Of a stretch of 64,000 nt of DNA, positions 18,009 through 26,640 are shown piece after piece; position 1 is the first letter of the stretch, and each line of letters starts with the position of its first letter. The DNA is from Mycobacterium sp. SM1. GTDB taxonomy: Bacteria > Actinomycetota > Actinomycetes > Mycobacteriales > Mycobacteriaceae. Where the stretch lies: NCBI RefSeq assembly GCF_018361265.1, contig NZ_JAFLNH010000001.1, forward strand, positions 1,798,001 to 1,862,000, read 5' to 3'. The notes beneath the pieces are model-generated. The model had not been told where the DNA came from. It made no database searches and was given only the letters and a program-made list of their open reading frames with translations. Both the position numbers and the translations under genes were made by a program.

Positions 18009-18304
18009 GGCACTTCCCGCAACGTCTTCGCGTTGTGGTCATCCATCACGGTGAACGCGGTGGCCGCGTGATTCGCCTTGCCACCGACGTCATCGAGGAT
18101 CTCTTGGTGTCGTTGCAGGGATTTCACATGATGCGCATGCGCAGCGCTGAGCACTCCATAAAACGTGTCCGCGACTTGGAGGTCGCCGAACATCCCAGCA
18201 AACAGCGGTGCCCGTGACAGGTGATTGGCGCCGTGTTGGGCGTGCCCACCCGCGCGGTGGGATTCGTTAGCCCCGGAGCGCAGCAACGCGGTGTCGACGA
18301 ACAT
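17987..18304 (-). CDS. DUF2563-like small helical protein, copy A2
   Basis: 105 aa starting MFVDTALLRSGANES, with FAGMFGDLQVADTFYG and a helical C-terminus. The longer open frame upstream is not needed. It overlaps the fused hydrolase by 22 bases. It is near-identical to 43261-43578 and about half identical to copies A1/B1, so two distinct lineages of the pair DUF2563 plus hydrolase exist in the window. The family is mycobacterial (Rv2078-like) with no assigned function. Confidence 0.75.
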   Translation of the reverse strand: MFVDTALLRSGANESHRAGGHAQHGANHLSRAPLFAGMFGDLQVADTFYGVLSAAHAHHVKSLQRHQEILDDVGGKANHAATAFTVMDDHNAKTLREVPWCGFGT

Positions 18305-18456
18305 CTCAGTCCCTCTCCAAGCTGCTGGTGACGCTACTACCACCCCGATAACTGTCAAATCAGGCAAGCGCCCCCACGTCGGCCCGACCACCCGTGTGTG
18401 CAGCGGCAGCCGCAGCCGGAAACGGCCGACGGCGGTCACCGCCACGCCGATCAACG

Positions 18457-18740
18457 GGTGACCACGATCACCACCCGGGCGCCGTCGGCAAGCCGGGGCA
18501 GCATCGTCATCTTGGCGGGGTCCAAAATTCGGTTCCGGCCCCGATGCCGGCTCGTCGAGGAGGAGCAGCGACAGCGGGTCAGCAGTACGAGCACCCCCGA
18601 GGTGCGCTTACGCTTTCCGCCGGACAGCTTATCGACGCGGGTGTTTTGTGCAGGGTCAGATCCAGCTCGACCAGGACGCGCGCGATCACGTTGCGGCGGT
18701 CGGCGACCGAGGTGTCCGGGCCAATCCGGCGCCGTGTCGA
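18457..18740 (-). pseudogene. Fragment of an FHA-ABC exporter ATPase gene (copy A)
   Basis: The sequence is a degenerate copy of part of the ATPase domain of the Rv1747-like gene at 46606-49251 (compare 47680-47950), same strand. It covers the region downstream of the Q-loop: the signature segment (LSGGxRKR) and Walker B. Small deletions break every frame. Both cassette copies carry it, so it was already a fossil before the 5-kb duplication. Confidence 0.78.
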
Positions 18741-18830
18741 AGCCTGGGGCACCCGCACCAGCCCGAGGTGCACGTCACCGGATTGACAGGCGTATGGAGC
18801 ATGCGGCCGCTGCAGCCGAGCAGCGCCCCC

Positions 18831-19793
18831 TTAGCGATCGGGGTCGGGCTCCTCGCTGGGCTTGGGGTCCGGCGCAAGGATGCGGCGGGTGGCAATCGGC
18901 TTGCCCTGCAGTCGGGTCGTCACTTCCGGTGTGACCGGCGGCGCGGTGATGCGGCCCTGGACGGGGGCGCCGTTTTTCACCAACGGCGGGACAACACGCT
19001 TGGTGTCGGCCTTGGCGTCGCTACCAGGCCCGCCAGCGCCGTGCAGGGCGCCTGGCGGCACCACCGGCATCCCGGCCATCGCAGCCCCCGGTGCTGCCGT
19101 GGGCACCGGTGCGCTCGGCGGCACCGGTGGCGTGGTCGGCGCCGACATCGGGACGGTTCCCGCTGAAGGAGTCGGGGGAGGACCGAGCATCGAGGCTGGT
19201 GCGGTGCCCTCAAGGGCAGCGCCACCGGCACCCCCGGCGGCGCCAGCCAGTTCAGCGGCGTCGCCACCGAGTCCGCCTGCGGCGCCGAGCAGCTCGCCGG
19301 GCACCGACCCGGCGGCGCCCGCGCCGCTGCCAGCACCCTGCTGCAGCGCGCTCATGCCCATTTGCATGGCTTGCTGACCCACCTGGGCGACCTGCTGCGG
19401 GATCTGATTGAGCGGATTCATCAAACCGCCAAGGGCGCCCGTGACCGATTGGGCCACCCCGGTGGCCATCTGCGGCAGCTGCTGGGCCAATTGAAGCATC
19501 TGGTTCGGATCGCCGACACCGGCAAGCTTCGCCGCCGACTCTTCTTCATTGGCAGGGAATTTCGTCATCGCATCGGCAAGCGCGGCCTCGCGTTCGGCAT
19601 GCCCGGCCTGCGCAGCGGCGTTGTCGGCCGCGTCGCCGCTATTGGCGGCGGCGCCCACCGCCGCCAGCAACGCGTCGAAAAACGAGCGCACCGGGACCAC
19701 CGGGTCGGGCGTGATCGGCGGCGGCGGCAGATTCATCCCATGCGCGGCCAGCCACTTCTCAAGCTCGAAAAGCAGCTCATCGCCGTTGCTCAT
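18831..19793 (-). CDS. Ala/Pro/Gly-rich protein with helical N-terminus (Rv2083-like)
   Basis: 320 aa starting MSNGDELLFELEKWLAAHGM. About 100 N-terminal residues look helical with coiled-coil tendency (DAADNAAAQAGHAEREAALA, ADAMTKFPANEEESAAKLAG). Next comes a segment rich in Met/Gln/Gly (LMNPLNQIPQQVAQVGQQAM), then a low-complexity Ala/Pro/Gly linker and a short charged end (DPKPSEEPDPDR). Such linkers are common in ESX-associated proteins. I relate it to M. tuberculosis Rv2083 by length and neighbourhood (recalled). No transmembrane segment is seen. The 3' end is duplicated at 44105-44400. Confidence 0.72.
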   Translation of the reverse strand: MSNGDELLFELEKWLAAHGMNLPPPPITPDPVVPVRSFFDALLAAVGAAANSGDAADNAAAQAGHAEREAALADAMTKFPANEEESAAKLAGVGDPNQMLQLAQQLPQMATGVAQSVTGALGGLMNPLNQIPQQVAQVGQQAMQMGMSALQQGAGSGAGAAGSVPGELLGAAGGLGGDAAELAGAAGGAGGAALEGTAPASMLGPPPTPSAGTVPMSAPTTPPVPPSAPVPTAAPGAAMAGMPVVPPGALHGAGGPGSDAKADTKRVVPPLVKNGAPVQGRITAPPVTPEVTTRLQGKPIATRRILAPDPKPSEEPDPDR

Positions 19794-19839
19794 CGGGTCA
19801 CTCCTTCACCAGGCCTTACGCGTTACGCTTTGGTCGTGG

Positions 19840-20379
19840 TCACGCCGGTGGCCAACGTGGCACCCGGCATCGACGCTGGCTGGATCGAGTTAACCACGCA
19901 TTCGCCCATCGCGCTGACAGGTGCGCGAAATGTGATGCCCGGATCGGGTCGATACCCGGCAGGCGACCTGCTGGGATGCTCACAACCCCATGGCCAGCGA
20001 CCCTCGGGCGGCTCGGCTCATGAATGCGCCTGTGGCCGTCTACGGCCGTGGTGTTGCAGTCCGCGCAGCGGTCGGCTTTCATTGCCGCCCAATGGATCTC
20101 GACGTAAAAATGCTTAATGAATGCCCGCTCGCCGATACCGCCTTGGGCCTGTAGGCGCGCGATCTCAGCGACGCAGATGCCTTGGCGGCGCTGCCAGGCG
20201 GTGAGGTTGTCGGCGTAAAAAGCCTCCGCGACCTTCTCGGCGGCCAAGACGTAGCCAGCGGCAGCCCCGCACCGCGGCACCTCCCCGCGAGGACGTTCCT
20301 CGGGTTGCACCGGGGGTGGTCGCACATCGGCAAGCGGCGGCGGGCCGCAGCCAATCCAGGTCGCTCATTGCCGGGCTAC
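19840..20379 (-). pseudogene. Frameshifted hypothetical gene between the Rv2082- and Rv2083-like genes
   Basis: An ATG overlapping the stop of the 729-aa gene (ATGA at about 20366-20369, minus strand) opens MSDLDWLRP, then the frame is lost in a GC-rich run near 20345. The neighbouring frame continues PPLADVRPPPVQPEERP and then a convincing helical stretch (LAAEKVAEAFYADNLTAWQR, IARLQAQGGIGERAFIKHFY) with CADCN. The joined product would be about 170 aa. A one-base indel explains the break. If the base is a sequencing error, the gene is intact. Function unknown. Confidence 0.5.
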
Positions 20380-22554
20380 CGAGGGGGCGGTGCACGCCAA
20401 AAACCATGCCAGATGGTAGTTGCCGCCGCTTTTGTCGCCAGCAAGCAGCGCGTCGATGGCGGCCAAAAGCTGCCAATTGCCAAGCTCATTCTGATCGAGA
20501 TGATCCGGATAGGCGTCAAGTACGCGGGCAGCCACCTCGCTTAGGTGTTTGCGCAGTTCGTCGACTTCGGAGTCGAGCACCCCGGTGCCCCGGGATGCGG
20601 CCATGGCCAGGGTGTGGGCGATGCGGGGCAGCCCGTCACGCCAGCGGGTGGCCTGGGTGAGTTCCCAGCCCAGCTCGTCGATTTGCGGTGCGCGCCGGGG
20701 CCGTGGCGAGGTTGGCACCGGCTCGTCATCGGCGGCGGGCAAGTAATGAAACGGGGTGTAGCTCGCGGCGACGCTGACCTCGCCCAGCAGCGCCACCAGA
20801 TCGCCGCGGCGGCGCGCGGGTTCCAGCAGCGTCACCGCGGCGGGCAGATCGATATCGGGCGGGATCCAGCCGCTGGCCAGATCGGTCACCAGCACGGTGG
20901 TGTCATCGGGGCGATCCCCGGCCGCCCACGCCAACAAAGGCTGCTGGCGGGCCACCGCGTCAACCAGCCGCTGCAGGCGCGCCCTGGCCACCGCGTCGGC
21001 GGACACCGCCCCGGCAACGCCGCCCCCAGCGGTGGCCATTCCAGCCTGCGCGCCGACGCCCGGTGGCGACTGCGACGGCGGCACGGACGATGCTTGACGC
21101 ACCAGGGCAGGTTGTCCCACGCCCGCCTGACCCGGTGCCGGATGTGTTGGTGCCGAGGCCGGAGTTCCTGACGGCGGTGGTGGACTCAGCGGCGCCGACG
21201 GTGTCGAGCCCGCCGAGACTGGGGGCCGAAGATCGGCACCGTAGGCCGGCAGCGGACCCGAGGGCGGGGGTGGAGGTGTCACCCCTGTCGGCGCTGCTGG
21301 CCCAGCGACCAAAGGCGAGAGCGACGAAGACTGCGTGGCAGCTGCATGCTCGATCGGGGCAGGCGTGTCAACCACGGGCGCGTGCACGGCCGCGCCCGGT
21401 CCCGCCATCGGGGTTGTTGGCGCGCTGGGCGGCACCTGCGGCTCGGTCGGCGACACCGCAGCCATCGGCGCTTGCGGAATCGCATCGGCACCCAACGGCA
21501 CCGGTGAGCCTGCCTGCAGACCCTGGCCGAAACTCTGCACCAAACTAGCCGGAGTCAAACCCTGCGCCGGGCCCGCGGCCCCCGCCAACGGAGCCGCGGG
21601 CAGCGACGTTGGGGCATTAGGCAGCGACGGAGCGCCCGGCAGCGATGGTGCGGCCGGGGCGGACAACGATGCTGCACGGGCCGGGAGAGACGTCCTTGGT
21701 GGCGGTGGTGGGATCGGCGCTTGTCCGGGCTGTACTCGGAGATTGTTAGGCGCACCTATCGAGCCACCCGATGCTGTGGGCAGCGGCGCAACTAGCGGCG
21801 CGCTTGCCTGTCCTGGCTGGCATCGCGCATCGTTAGGTGCACCTATCGAGCCGCCGGGTGCTGGGGGCAGGGGGGCGACAGGCGGTATAGGTTCTTGGCT
21901 AGGTTGGCGCTGGAGACTGCTGGGTGCGCCTTCCGCCTCGCCGGAGTCGTTTAGCATGCCCTGCACGTGCTGCTCGATGGCCTTTTGGTCGGGCTGTGGA
22001 TATAGGCCGCGCGCATTGGCGAATTCGTAGGCTGACTGGCCAGCCCCCTCCTCATCGAGGACACGCTGTATCGCGTCTATTATGTTGGCGCCATACTTGG
22101 CCGCGCTTTGGTTGGCTTGCCGTTGACAGTCGGCGATGACGGCGACAATTTTGCCGAGTTTGGCCTCTGGCGGCTCTTTCGAGGCCTGCACGTCTTCGAT
22201 CTGCTTATTGCCATGCGCCGCCAGTTCACGTAGCTCGGATCGAAGGCACTCAGCATTGTTGCGCGCCGTTTGATAGGCGTCCTTCTTGCCGCCATTCCTG
22301 GCGGCCACGCCGCGCGCGTGGTCCTCACCCTGGTGAAGCTTCTCGCGCATATCGTCGGCGGTTCTGCCCAATTGCCCGGGGAGCACCCTTGTGCGGGCGG
22401 CGAACAAGTTGTCCGCAAGATCGTTGTATCCAGTTTCGATGCTCCCGCGATTATTCGCGCCGGTATCCATGGCCGTCACCGCTGTGTCGTATGGCCATTG
22501 ATGACCGACAAGCAGCAGCGACCATTTGCCCTCGGGGAAATCGCTCATTTGCAC
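20365..22554 (-). CDS. Large Pro/Ala-rich protein with helical N-terminus and globular C-terminus (Rv2082-like)
   Basis: 729 aa in three parts. Residues about 1-190 are helical (MSDFPEGKWSLLLVGHQWPY start, then long amphipathic helices). About 190-500 is a Pro/Ala/Ser linker with repeated PP(V/L)APLP(P/T)A(P/S)GGSIGAPN-type units. The C-terminal 230 residues form a globular domain (VTDLASGWIPPDIDLPAAVT, then HYLPAADDEPVPTSPRPRRA). The layout matches M. tuberculosis Rv2082 (DUF5631/DUF5632, recalled) and recalls EspK/EspI-type ESX-1 associated proteins. It starts ten bases inside the end of the upstream membrane gene and overlaps the following one by four bases, so it belongs to a coupled operon. 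The first ATG pair (MQM) leaves the exact start open by two codons. Confidence 0.75.
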   Translation of the reverse strand: MQMSDFPEGKWSLLLVGHQWPYDTAVTAMDTGANNRGSIETGYNDLADNLFAARTRVLPGQLGRTADDMREKLHQGEDHARGVAARNGGKKDAYQTARNNAECLRSELRELAAHGNKQIEDVQASKEPPEAKLGKIVAVIADCQRQANQSAAKYGANIIDAIQRVLDEEGAGQSAYEFANARGLYPQPDQKAIEQHVQGMLNDSGEAEGAPSSLQRQPSQEPIPPVAPLPPAPGGSIGAPNDARCQPGQASAPLVAPLPTASGGSIGAPNNLRVQPGQAPIPPPPPRTSLPARAASLSAPAAPSLPGAPSLPNAPTSLPAAPLAGAAGPAQGLTPASLVQSFGQGLQAGSPVPLGADAIPQAPMAAVSPTEPQVPPSAPTTPMAGPGAAVHAPVVDTPAPIEHAAATQSSSLSPLVAGPAAPTGVTPPPPPSGPLPAYGADLRPPVSAGSTPSAPLSPPPPSGTPASAPTHPAPGQAGVGQPALVRQASSVPPSQSPPGVGAQAGMATAGGGVAGAVSADAVARARLQRLVDAVARQQPLLAWAAGDRPDDTTVLVTDLASGWIPPDIDLPAAVTLLEPARRRGDLVALLGEVSVAASYTPFHYLPAADDEPVPTSPRPRRAPQIDELGWELTQATRWRDGLPRIAHTLAMAASRGTGVLDSEVDELRKHLSEVAARVLDAYPDHLDQNELGNWQLLAAIDALLAGDKSGGNYHLAWFLACTAPSVARQ

Positions 22555-23138
22555 AACCGTTCAATCGCAGCCGTCACCTCGTCGCTCGTTCGCAGCGGGA
22601 AGTCTATTTCGGACTGGTTAACGTCGGCCATGTAATCAACGGCAAGCAACTGGTATACATTCGCGAGTTTATGAACAGCTTGGGCGAGATCAGGCGGGGT
22701 TGCTGGCTCGTCAGCCAGCGTTGTCGATAGGTACCTGCTGCCGCTAATGAGTGCTATCCACCCGTCCTGTGCAACAAGTTGCTTTGCGACCCGGTCATCG
22801 CCATATTTCGTAGTTGTGGCCAAGACCACCGCATGGTGCGCTTTGTCGTACGCGCCACACACATTCGCCTTAGCGTCAGCGACTTGCCGGTCGGTGTAAG
22901 TGGGCGGGGGCGAGGCAGTGGAAGCCTTGTTGTTCGGCAGGGGCCGGAACCAGGCGCCGATCGCGATGCCGGCTATTACCGCCAGCGCAGTGATGTGCAA
23001 GATGCGCGTCAGCCACTGTGATGGCCGCCTCGGCGCTGGTGGCATTGTCGGTGGCCACGGAGGAGAGGCTGTGGGCGCCCCCGGAGGCGGCGGGGGAGGC
23101 AACTGCGACATGGGTTTGATCGTATCGCCCCCTCGCAA
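22545..23138 (-). CDS. Proline-rich single-pass membrane protein
   Basis: 197 aa. After the short open leader (MRGGDTIKP) comes the conserved start MSQLPPPPPPGAPTASPPWP, a membrane segment (LTRILHITALAVIAGIAIGA), and an outer domain with Cys (NVCGAYDKAHHAV) and C-terminal RLCK, possibly a disulfide. The internal MSQLPPPP may be the real start (about 23111). It overlaps the 729-aa gene by ten bases. A tandem copy lies 226 bases upstream. Confidence 0.72.
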   Translation of the reverse strand: MRGGDTIKPMSQLPPPPPPGAPTASPPWPPTMPPAPRRPSQWLTRILHITALAVIAGIAIGAWFRPLPNNKASTASPPPTYTDRQVADAKANVCGAYDKAHHAVVLATTTKYGDDRVAKQLVAQDGWIALISGSRYLSTTLADEPATPPDLAQAVHKLANVYQLLAVDYMADVNQSEIDFPLRTSDEVTAAIERLCK

Positions 23139-23289
23139 TCGCGGTAGTCACCCTTCTTGCGTGGACAGACTGTCAGCGCCATAAACCAGCCACTCTTAGC
23201 AACCCTCACAAGTTACGTCAATTCGGTGCGCATAAGCGTCCGGGACCGCGGTCCACCGTCAATTGAGTAGCGGAATCCTGCCCTCCTCT

Positions 23290-23372
23290 TAGCCGCCACC
23301 GCTGTGTCGTACGGCCATTGATGACCCACAAGCAGCAGATCCCATTTGCCCTCGGGGAAATCACTCATTTGC
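23290..23372 (-). pseudogene. Remnant 5' end of the 729-aa gene between tandem membrane genes
   Basis: The bases repeat 22480-22563: they encode MSDFPEGKWDLLLVGHQWPY and then lose homology. The fragment directly follows the upstream membrane gene exactly as in the intact arrangement. This shows that a unit made of the membrane gene plus the first ~25 codons of the large gene was duplicated in tandem. Confidence 0.8.
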
Positions 23373-23958
23373 ACAACCGTTCGAGTTCGGCTGTCACGTC
23401 GTGTGATGCTCGGAGCACGGGATCTTGCTCGGAATGAGCAACACTCGCCATGTAATTAATCGCAAGGATTTGGTATAGGTCGGCGAGCTTGCGAACCGCC
23501 GCCGCAAGATCGGATGGTGTCGCCGGCTCTTCAGCCAACGTTGTCGATAGGTACCTGCTACCGCCATCGAGCGCTAGCCATCCCCCCTCAGCAACAACCT
23601 GTTTTGCGACCTGATCGTCGCCCAAATATAGAGCCCTGGCCAGCTCGTTTGCATGGCGCACTTTCTGATAGGCAGCACACACTTTTGCTTTGGCGTCGCT
23701 GACCTGCTGCTGAGTGTAGGTGGGCGCAGGCTGGGTGGACTGGGATTTGTTGTTCGGCAGGGGCCGGAACCAGGCGCCGATCGCGATGCCGCCGATTACC
23801 GCCAGCGCAGTGATGAGCAAGATGCGCGTCAGCCACGGCGATGGCCGGCTCGGCGCTGGTGGCATTGTCGGTGGCCACGGAGGAGAGGCTGTGGGCGCCC
23901 CCGGAGGCGGCGGGGGAGGCAACTGCGACATGGGCTTGATCGTATCGCTCTCTGGCAA
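23365..23958 (-). CDS. Proline-rich single-pass membrane protein, tandem copy
   Basis: 197 aa, same plan as 22545-23138: MSQLPPPPPPGAPTASPPWP start (about 23931), membrane segment LTRILLITALAVIGGIAIGA, outer domain with KVCAAYQKVRHANELARALY and ending RLCK. The outer domains of the two copies are clearly diverged while the first ~70 residues are almost identical. That is consistent with gene conversion of the N-terminal half or selection on the exposed half. It is the first gene of the minus-strand cluster; 23959-24248 upstream shows no gene and may hold the promoter. Confidence 0.7.
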   Translation of the reverse strand: MPESDTIKPMSQLPPPPPPGAPTASPPWPPTMPPAPSRPSPWLTRILLITALAVIGGIAIGAWFRPLPNNKSQSTQPAPTYTQQQVSDAKAKVCAAYQKVRHANELARALYLGDDQVAKQVVAEGGWLALDGGSRYLSTTLAEEPATPSDLAAAVRKLADLYQILAINYMASVAHSEQDPVLRASHDVTAELERLCK

Positions 23959-24248
23959 TCACGGTAGTCATCCTTCGGGCACGGCCCGCACTGGTCGGCG
24001 CCAGTAACGCCAGTGAAATGGTCGGCTTTATCGTGGCATGGGATGGCGCAATCGTCGGTCCCGTCGGATGACAACGCAACTGAAACAGCCCAGCGCGTCC
24101 TGGGCAGACGGCGCAAAACCCATTGGTGCCGCGCGACGCATCCGAGACCCTGCTTACCGGTAATTTCATACACGCACATCCTCACCATCAATATCAATGC
24201 AATATCAATGCGCCGTCGTGCTCATCCTCAGCGCCTGGCAACAAATGA

Positions 24249-24672
24249 TCAGCCGTTGCGCTCTGGGATGCGGGGTAGCAGCTCGACGTCGCGATGTTTA
24301 CCCAACGTCGTAGTGCTGTGTCCCCATAATTGCGTGACAGTATTCAGGGTCGTGCGTGCTCGCGCGACTTTGGCCAGGATCGATTCGGCGGTGGCAGTCC
24401 ACACGTAGGGCCTGGGGTCGTTGTTGTCGGCGTCGATGTAGTCCTGAATCGCGGCGATGAGGTCGGCTACCGACCCGAAGGCCCCGCGCCCCAACGCTTT
24501 GTCGGTCAACTCATGAAACCAACGTTCGACCTGATTGAGCCACGACGAGAAGGTCGGCGTGAAATGCAGATGAAAGCGGGGGTGTTTGTCGAGCCACTGC
24601 TGCACCCGGGCGTGGTTGTGGATGGCGTAATTGTCGCAGATCAAACGGTCACCGTCAGTGCGGGCACGGGTT
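24249..24672 (-). pseudogene. IS630-family transposase 3' remnant
   Basis: Encodes the C-terminal half of a DDE transposase of the IS630/Tc1 type: DRLICDNYAIHNHARVQQWL, then HFHFTP-like and WLNQVERWFHELTDKA, the signature around the last two catalytic acids. The upstream part is missing; the fragment ends at an AT-rich junction (24673-24770). Confidence 0.85.
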
Positions 24673-24781
24673 TTCTCATAGCAAAAATTACACCAATTAA
24701 ACGCTAATTATTTGTGGGACATACCAGTAGTTTGTCCGCAGTTTCGTGCTACACATCGCTTATCCCAGTGGCCGCTTTCCT

Positions 24782-24975
24782 GGTTGAGGACACGCTGCAT
24801 CGCATCGATTATGTTGGCGCCATACTTAGCCGCGCTCTGGTTGGCTTGCCGTTGACAGTCAGCGACCACGCCGACAATTTATCCGAGTTTGGTCTCTGGC
24901 GGCTCTCTCGAGGCCTGAATGTCGTCGATCTGCTTATTGCCCTGCCTAGCGAGTTCACGCAGCTCGGGAGCATGT
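24782..24975 (-). pseudogene. Fragment of a paralogue of the 729-aa (Rv2082-like) gene
   Basis: Matches 22055-22245 with many substitutions and indels. It covers the end of the helical N-terminal domain (the INA/NIIDAIQRVLDEE and QANQSAAKYGANI region). It is stranded between an IS630 and an IS256 remnant, so the original cluster once extended further or had another copy here. Confidence 0.75.
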
Positions 24976-25016
24976 CCCGAGTCCCGTGGAATTTTGGTGA
25001 CGATCCACGGTGAACT

Positions 25017-25468
25017 CTATGCGGCGGCACCGACGCTGTCGGGGTTGGCGTGTCGGCGTAGGGCGTCGACGAGCTCGGGCATCTGCTTGTAACCCTTGAT
25101 GCGGCGGAAGGACCGTTCGGCGTTGAGCATGCCCGCGGCGGTCCAGCGCAGCACCATCTGCCCGTCACGCCAGCGGGTGACGTTACGGTTGGTGGTGCGG
25201 GCTATCGAGATCATCGATTCGACGGGGTTGCTGGTGGTGAGGGTCTTGGCCAGGCGGCCGTCGATGCCGAGCCGGGCGACGGTGAACATCTCCTCCAGCC
25301 CTTCGCGTAGCGACGCGGCCGCGCTCGGATAGTTCTTATCTAGTTGTGCGGCAAGGCTTTTAGCGTTAGCCAGCCCGGTGTCGGGGTCGGGGTGGCAGAA
25401 CGCCTTGACCAGCTTGGCGTCCACCCAGGCCTGCTCTTTGTCGGGCAGGTGATCAGCGACATTATCCG
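25017..25468 (-). pseudogene. IS256-family (mutator) transposase 3' remnant
   Basis: C-terminal ~150 residues of a mutator-type transposase: NVADHLPDKEQAWVDAKL, then ASLREGLEEMFTVARLGI, TSNPVESMISIARTTNRNVT and the end RRIKGYKQMPELVDALR. The catalytic Glu (NPVES) is present; the first two Asp are missing. It is cut at 25468 by the terminal repeat of the recombinase element. Its subtype differs from the IS256 remnant on the other side of that element. Confidence 0.85.
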
Positions 25469-25575
25469 TTAACCGGCCCTCGCCGGGGCGACACGCTCGG
25501 CGCAGGTGAGGTCCCACTAGTGGGGCTCGTGTGTGTTGACACTGGAGGTCGGTGGCTTTCCGTGTGGAGGTGCCG

Positions 25576-26640
25576 ATGGGGCTTCGGGTGGCCGGCGATG
25601 GAGACGTCTTTCTGATTGCCGGTGAGGTTGCCGCTGGGCAGCGCGACGACGTCGCGGTGGTGAACCGGTTCTTGGCGCATCTGCAGGGCAGAAACTTCGC
25701 TCGGGCGACGCGACGCGCGTATGCGTATGACGTGTTGAACTTTTTGCGGTTTCTCACCGGGCAGGGCGTTGGTCTGGCCGAGGTGCGGCCGACCGACTTG
25801 TTTGATTATCTGGACTGGCAGACCCAGCCCAAGCGCACTGCGGGTTCGACAGTGGTCCGGTTATCCGAGCGGCGGGGCGCCGCTGCCGCGACGCAGAACC
25901 GGCGCATCGCCGCGGTGCGGGCCCTGTTCGAGTTCGCGGTGATCACTGGCGTGGTGATGGCCAGTCCGGTGCCGGCGGCGCGGCGCACCAGCGGGCTTCG
26001 GGCGCGTCGGGGCTTGCTGGGCCATATCCGGGCTCGTCACTCGCGGTCAGGCGGCCGGCTGGTGCGCCAGCAGCGGCTATTGCCGGAAAGCCTTGAGCTG
26101 GCTGAGATTGAGGCGTTTCTGACTGACCTGGGCACCCATCGCGACCGCGCGATGGTGCTGCTGATGCTGCTCGGCGGACTACGCGCCGCCGAGGTCCGCG
26201 GTCTGCTGTTGGCCGAGGTGGACATCGCCCGCCGGCAGTTGCGGGTGGCCGGCAAGGGTGGTCGGGAACGGGTGGTTCCGGTGGACCGGCCGTTCTTCGC
26301 TGAACTGGCTGCTTATCTACGGCTTGAGCGTCCAACAGATTGCACGACCGAGCAGTGTTTTGTCGTGCTGCGCGGGCCGACCGCAGGGCAGCCGTTGACC
26401 GAGGCTGGGATGGGTCGAATCTTCCGCGCCCACCGGGCCAGCTCGGGCGCAGCCCGGGTGCGCCCCCACCGGCTGCGCCACACCTACGGCACACAGTTGG
26501 CCGCGGCCGGGATCGACCTGCTGGTGCTGCGGGACTTGATGGGACATGCCAGCCCCGAGACAACGGGAAAATACGTGCACCTATCGGCTGAGACCCTCTG
26601 CGCCGAGTACAGCACCGCTCGCAAGGCATCGCCGTGGTAA
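25576..26640 (+). CDS. Tyrosine recombinase, TnpA-like (element 1)
   Basis: 354 aa from the chosen start (MGLRVAGDGD, GGAGG five bases upstream). It has a core-binding SAM-like N-domain and a complete catalytic domain: Arg in LLGGLRAAEVRGL, Lys in AGKGGRERVVPV, HRLRHTYG (His-x-x-Arg), His in GHASPETTG and a tyrosine in GKYVHL. The enzyme cuts and rejoins element ends through a 3'-phosphotyrosine intermediate. It overlaps the next recombinase gene by seven bases. It looks intact, but its partner is broken, so the element may be immobile. Confidence 0.88.
   Translation: MGLRVAGDGDVFLIAGEVAAGQRDDVAVVNRFLAHLQGRNFARATRRAYAYDVLNFLRFLTGQGVGLAEVRPTDLFDYLDWQTQPKRTAGSTVVRLSERRGAAAATQNRRIAAVRALFEFAVITGVVMASPVPAARRTSGLRARRGLLGHIRARHSRSGGRLVRQQRLLPESLELAEIEAFLTDLGTHRDRAMVLLMLLGGLRAAEVRGLLLAEVDIARRQLRVAGKGGRERVVPVDRPFFAELAAYLRLERPTDCTTEQCFVVLRGPTAGQPLTEAGMGRIFRAHRASSGAARVRPHRLRHTYGTQLAAAGIDLLVLRDLMGHASPETTGKYVHLSAETLCAEYSTARKASPW

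Larger units (their letters stand above)
14072..19126. repeat. Segmental duplication, copy A (partner 37413-44400)
   Basis: The segment matches 37413-44400 in direct orientation with only scattered differences. The offset is 23341 at the left end, 23332 before the ISL3 insertion in copy B, 25009 after it and 25274 at the right end. Changes in offset reflect a 9-bp length difference in the proline-rich gene, the 1668-bp IS plus its target duplication, a 3-bp indel and a 262-bp deletion in copy A. The left edge is an IS3 terminus; the right edge falls inside the 320-aa gene at 18831-19793, which is intact here and cut in copy B. Confidence 0.92.
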
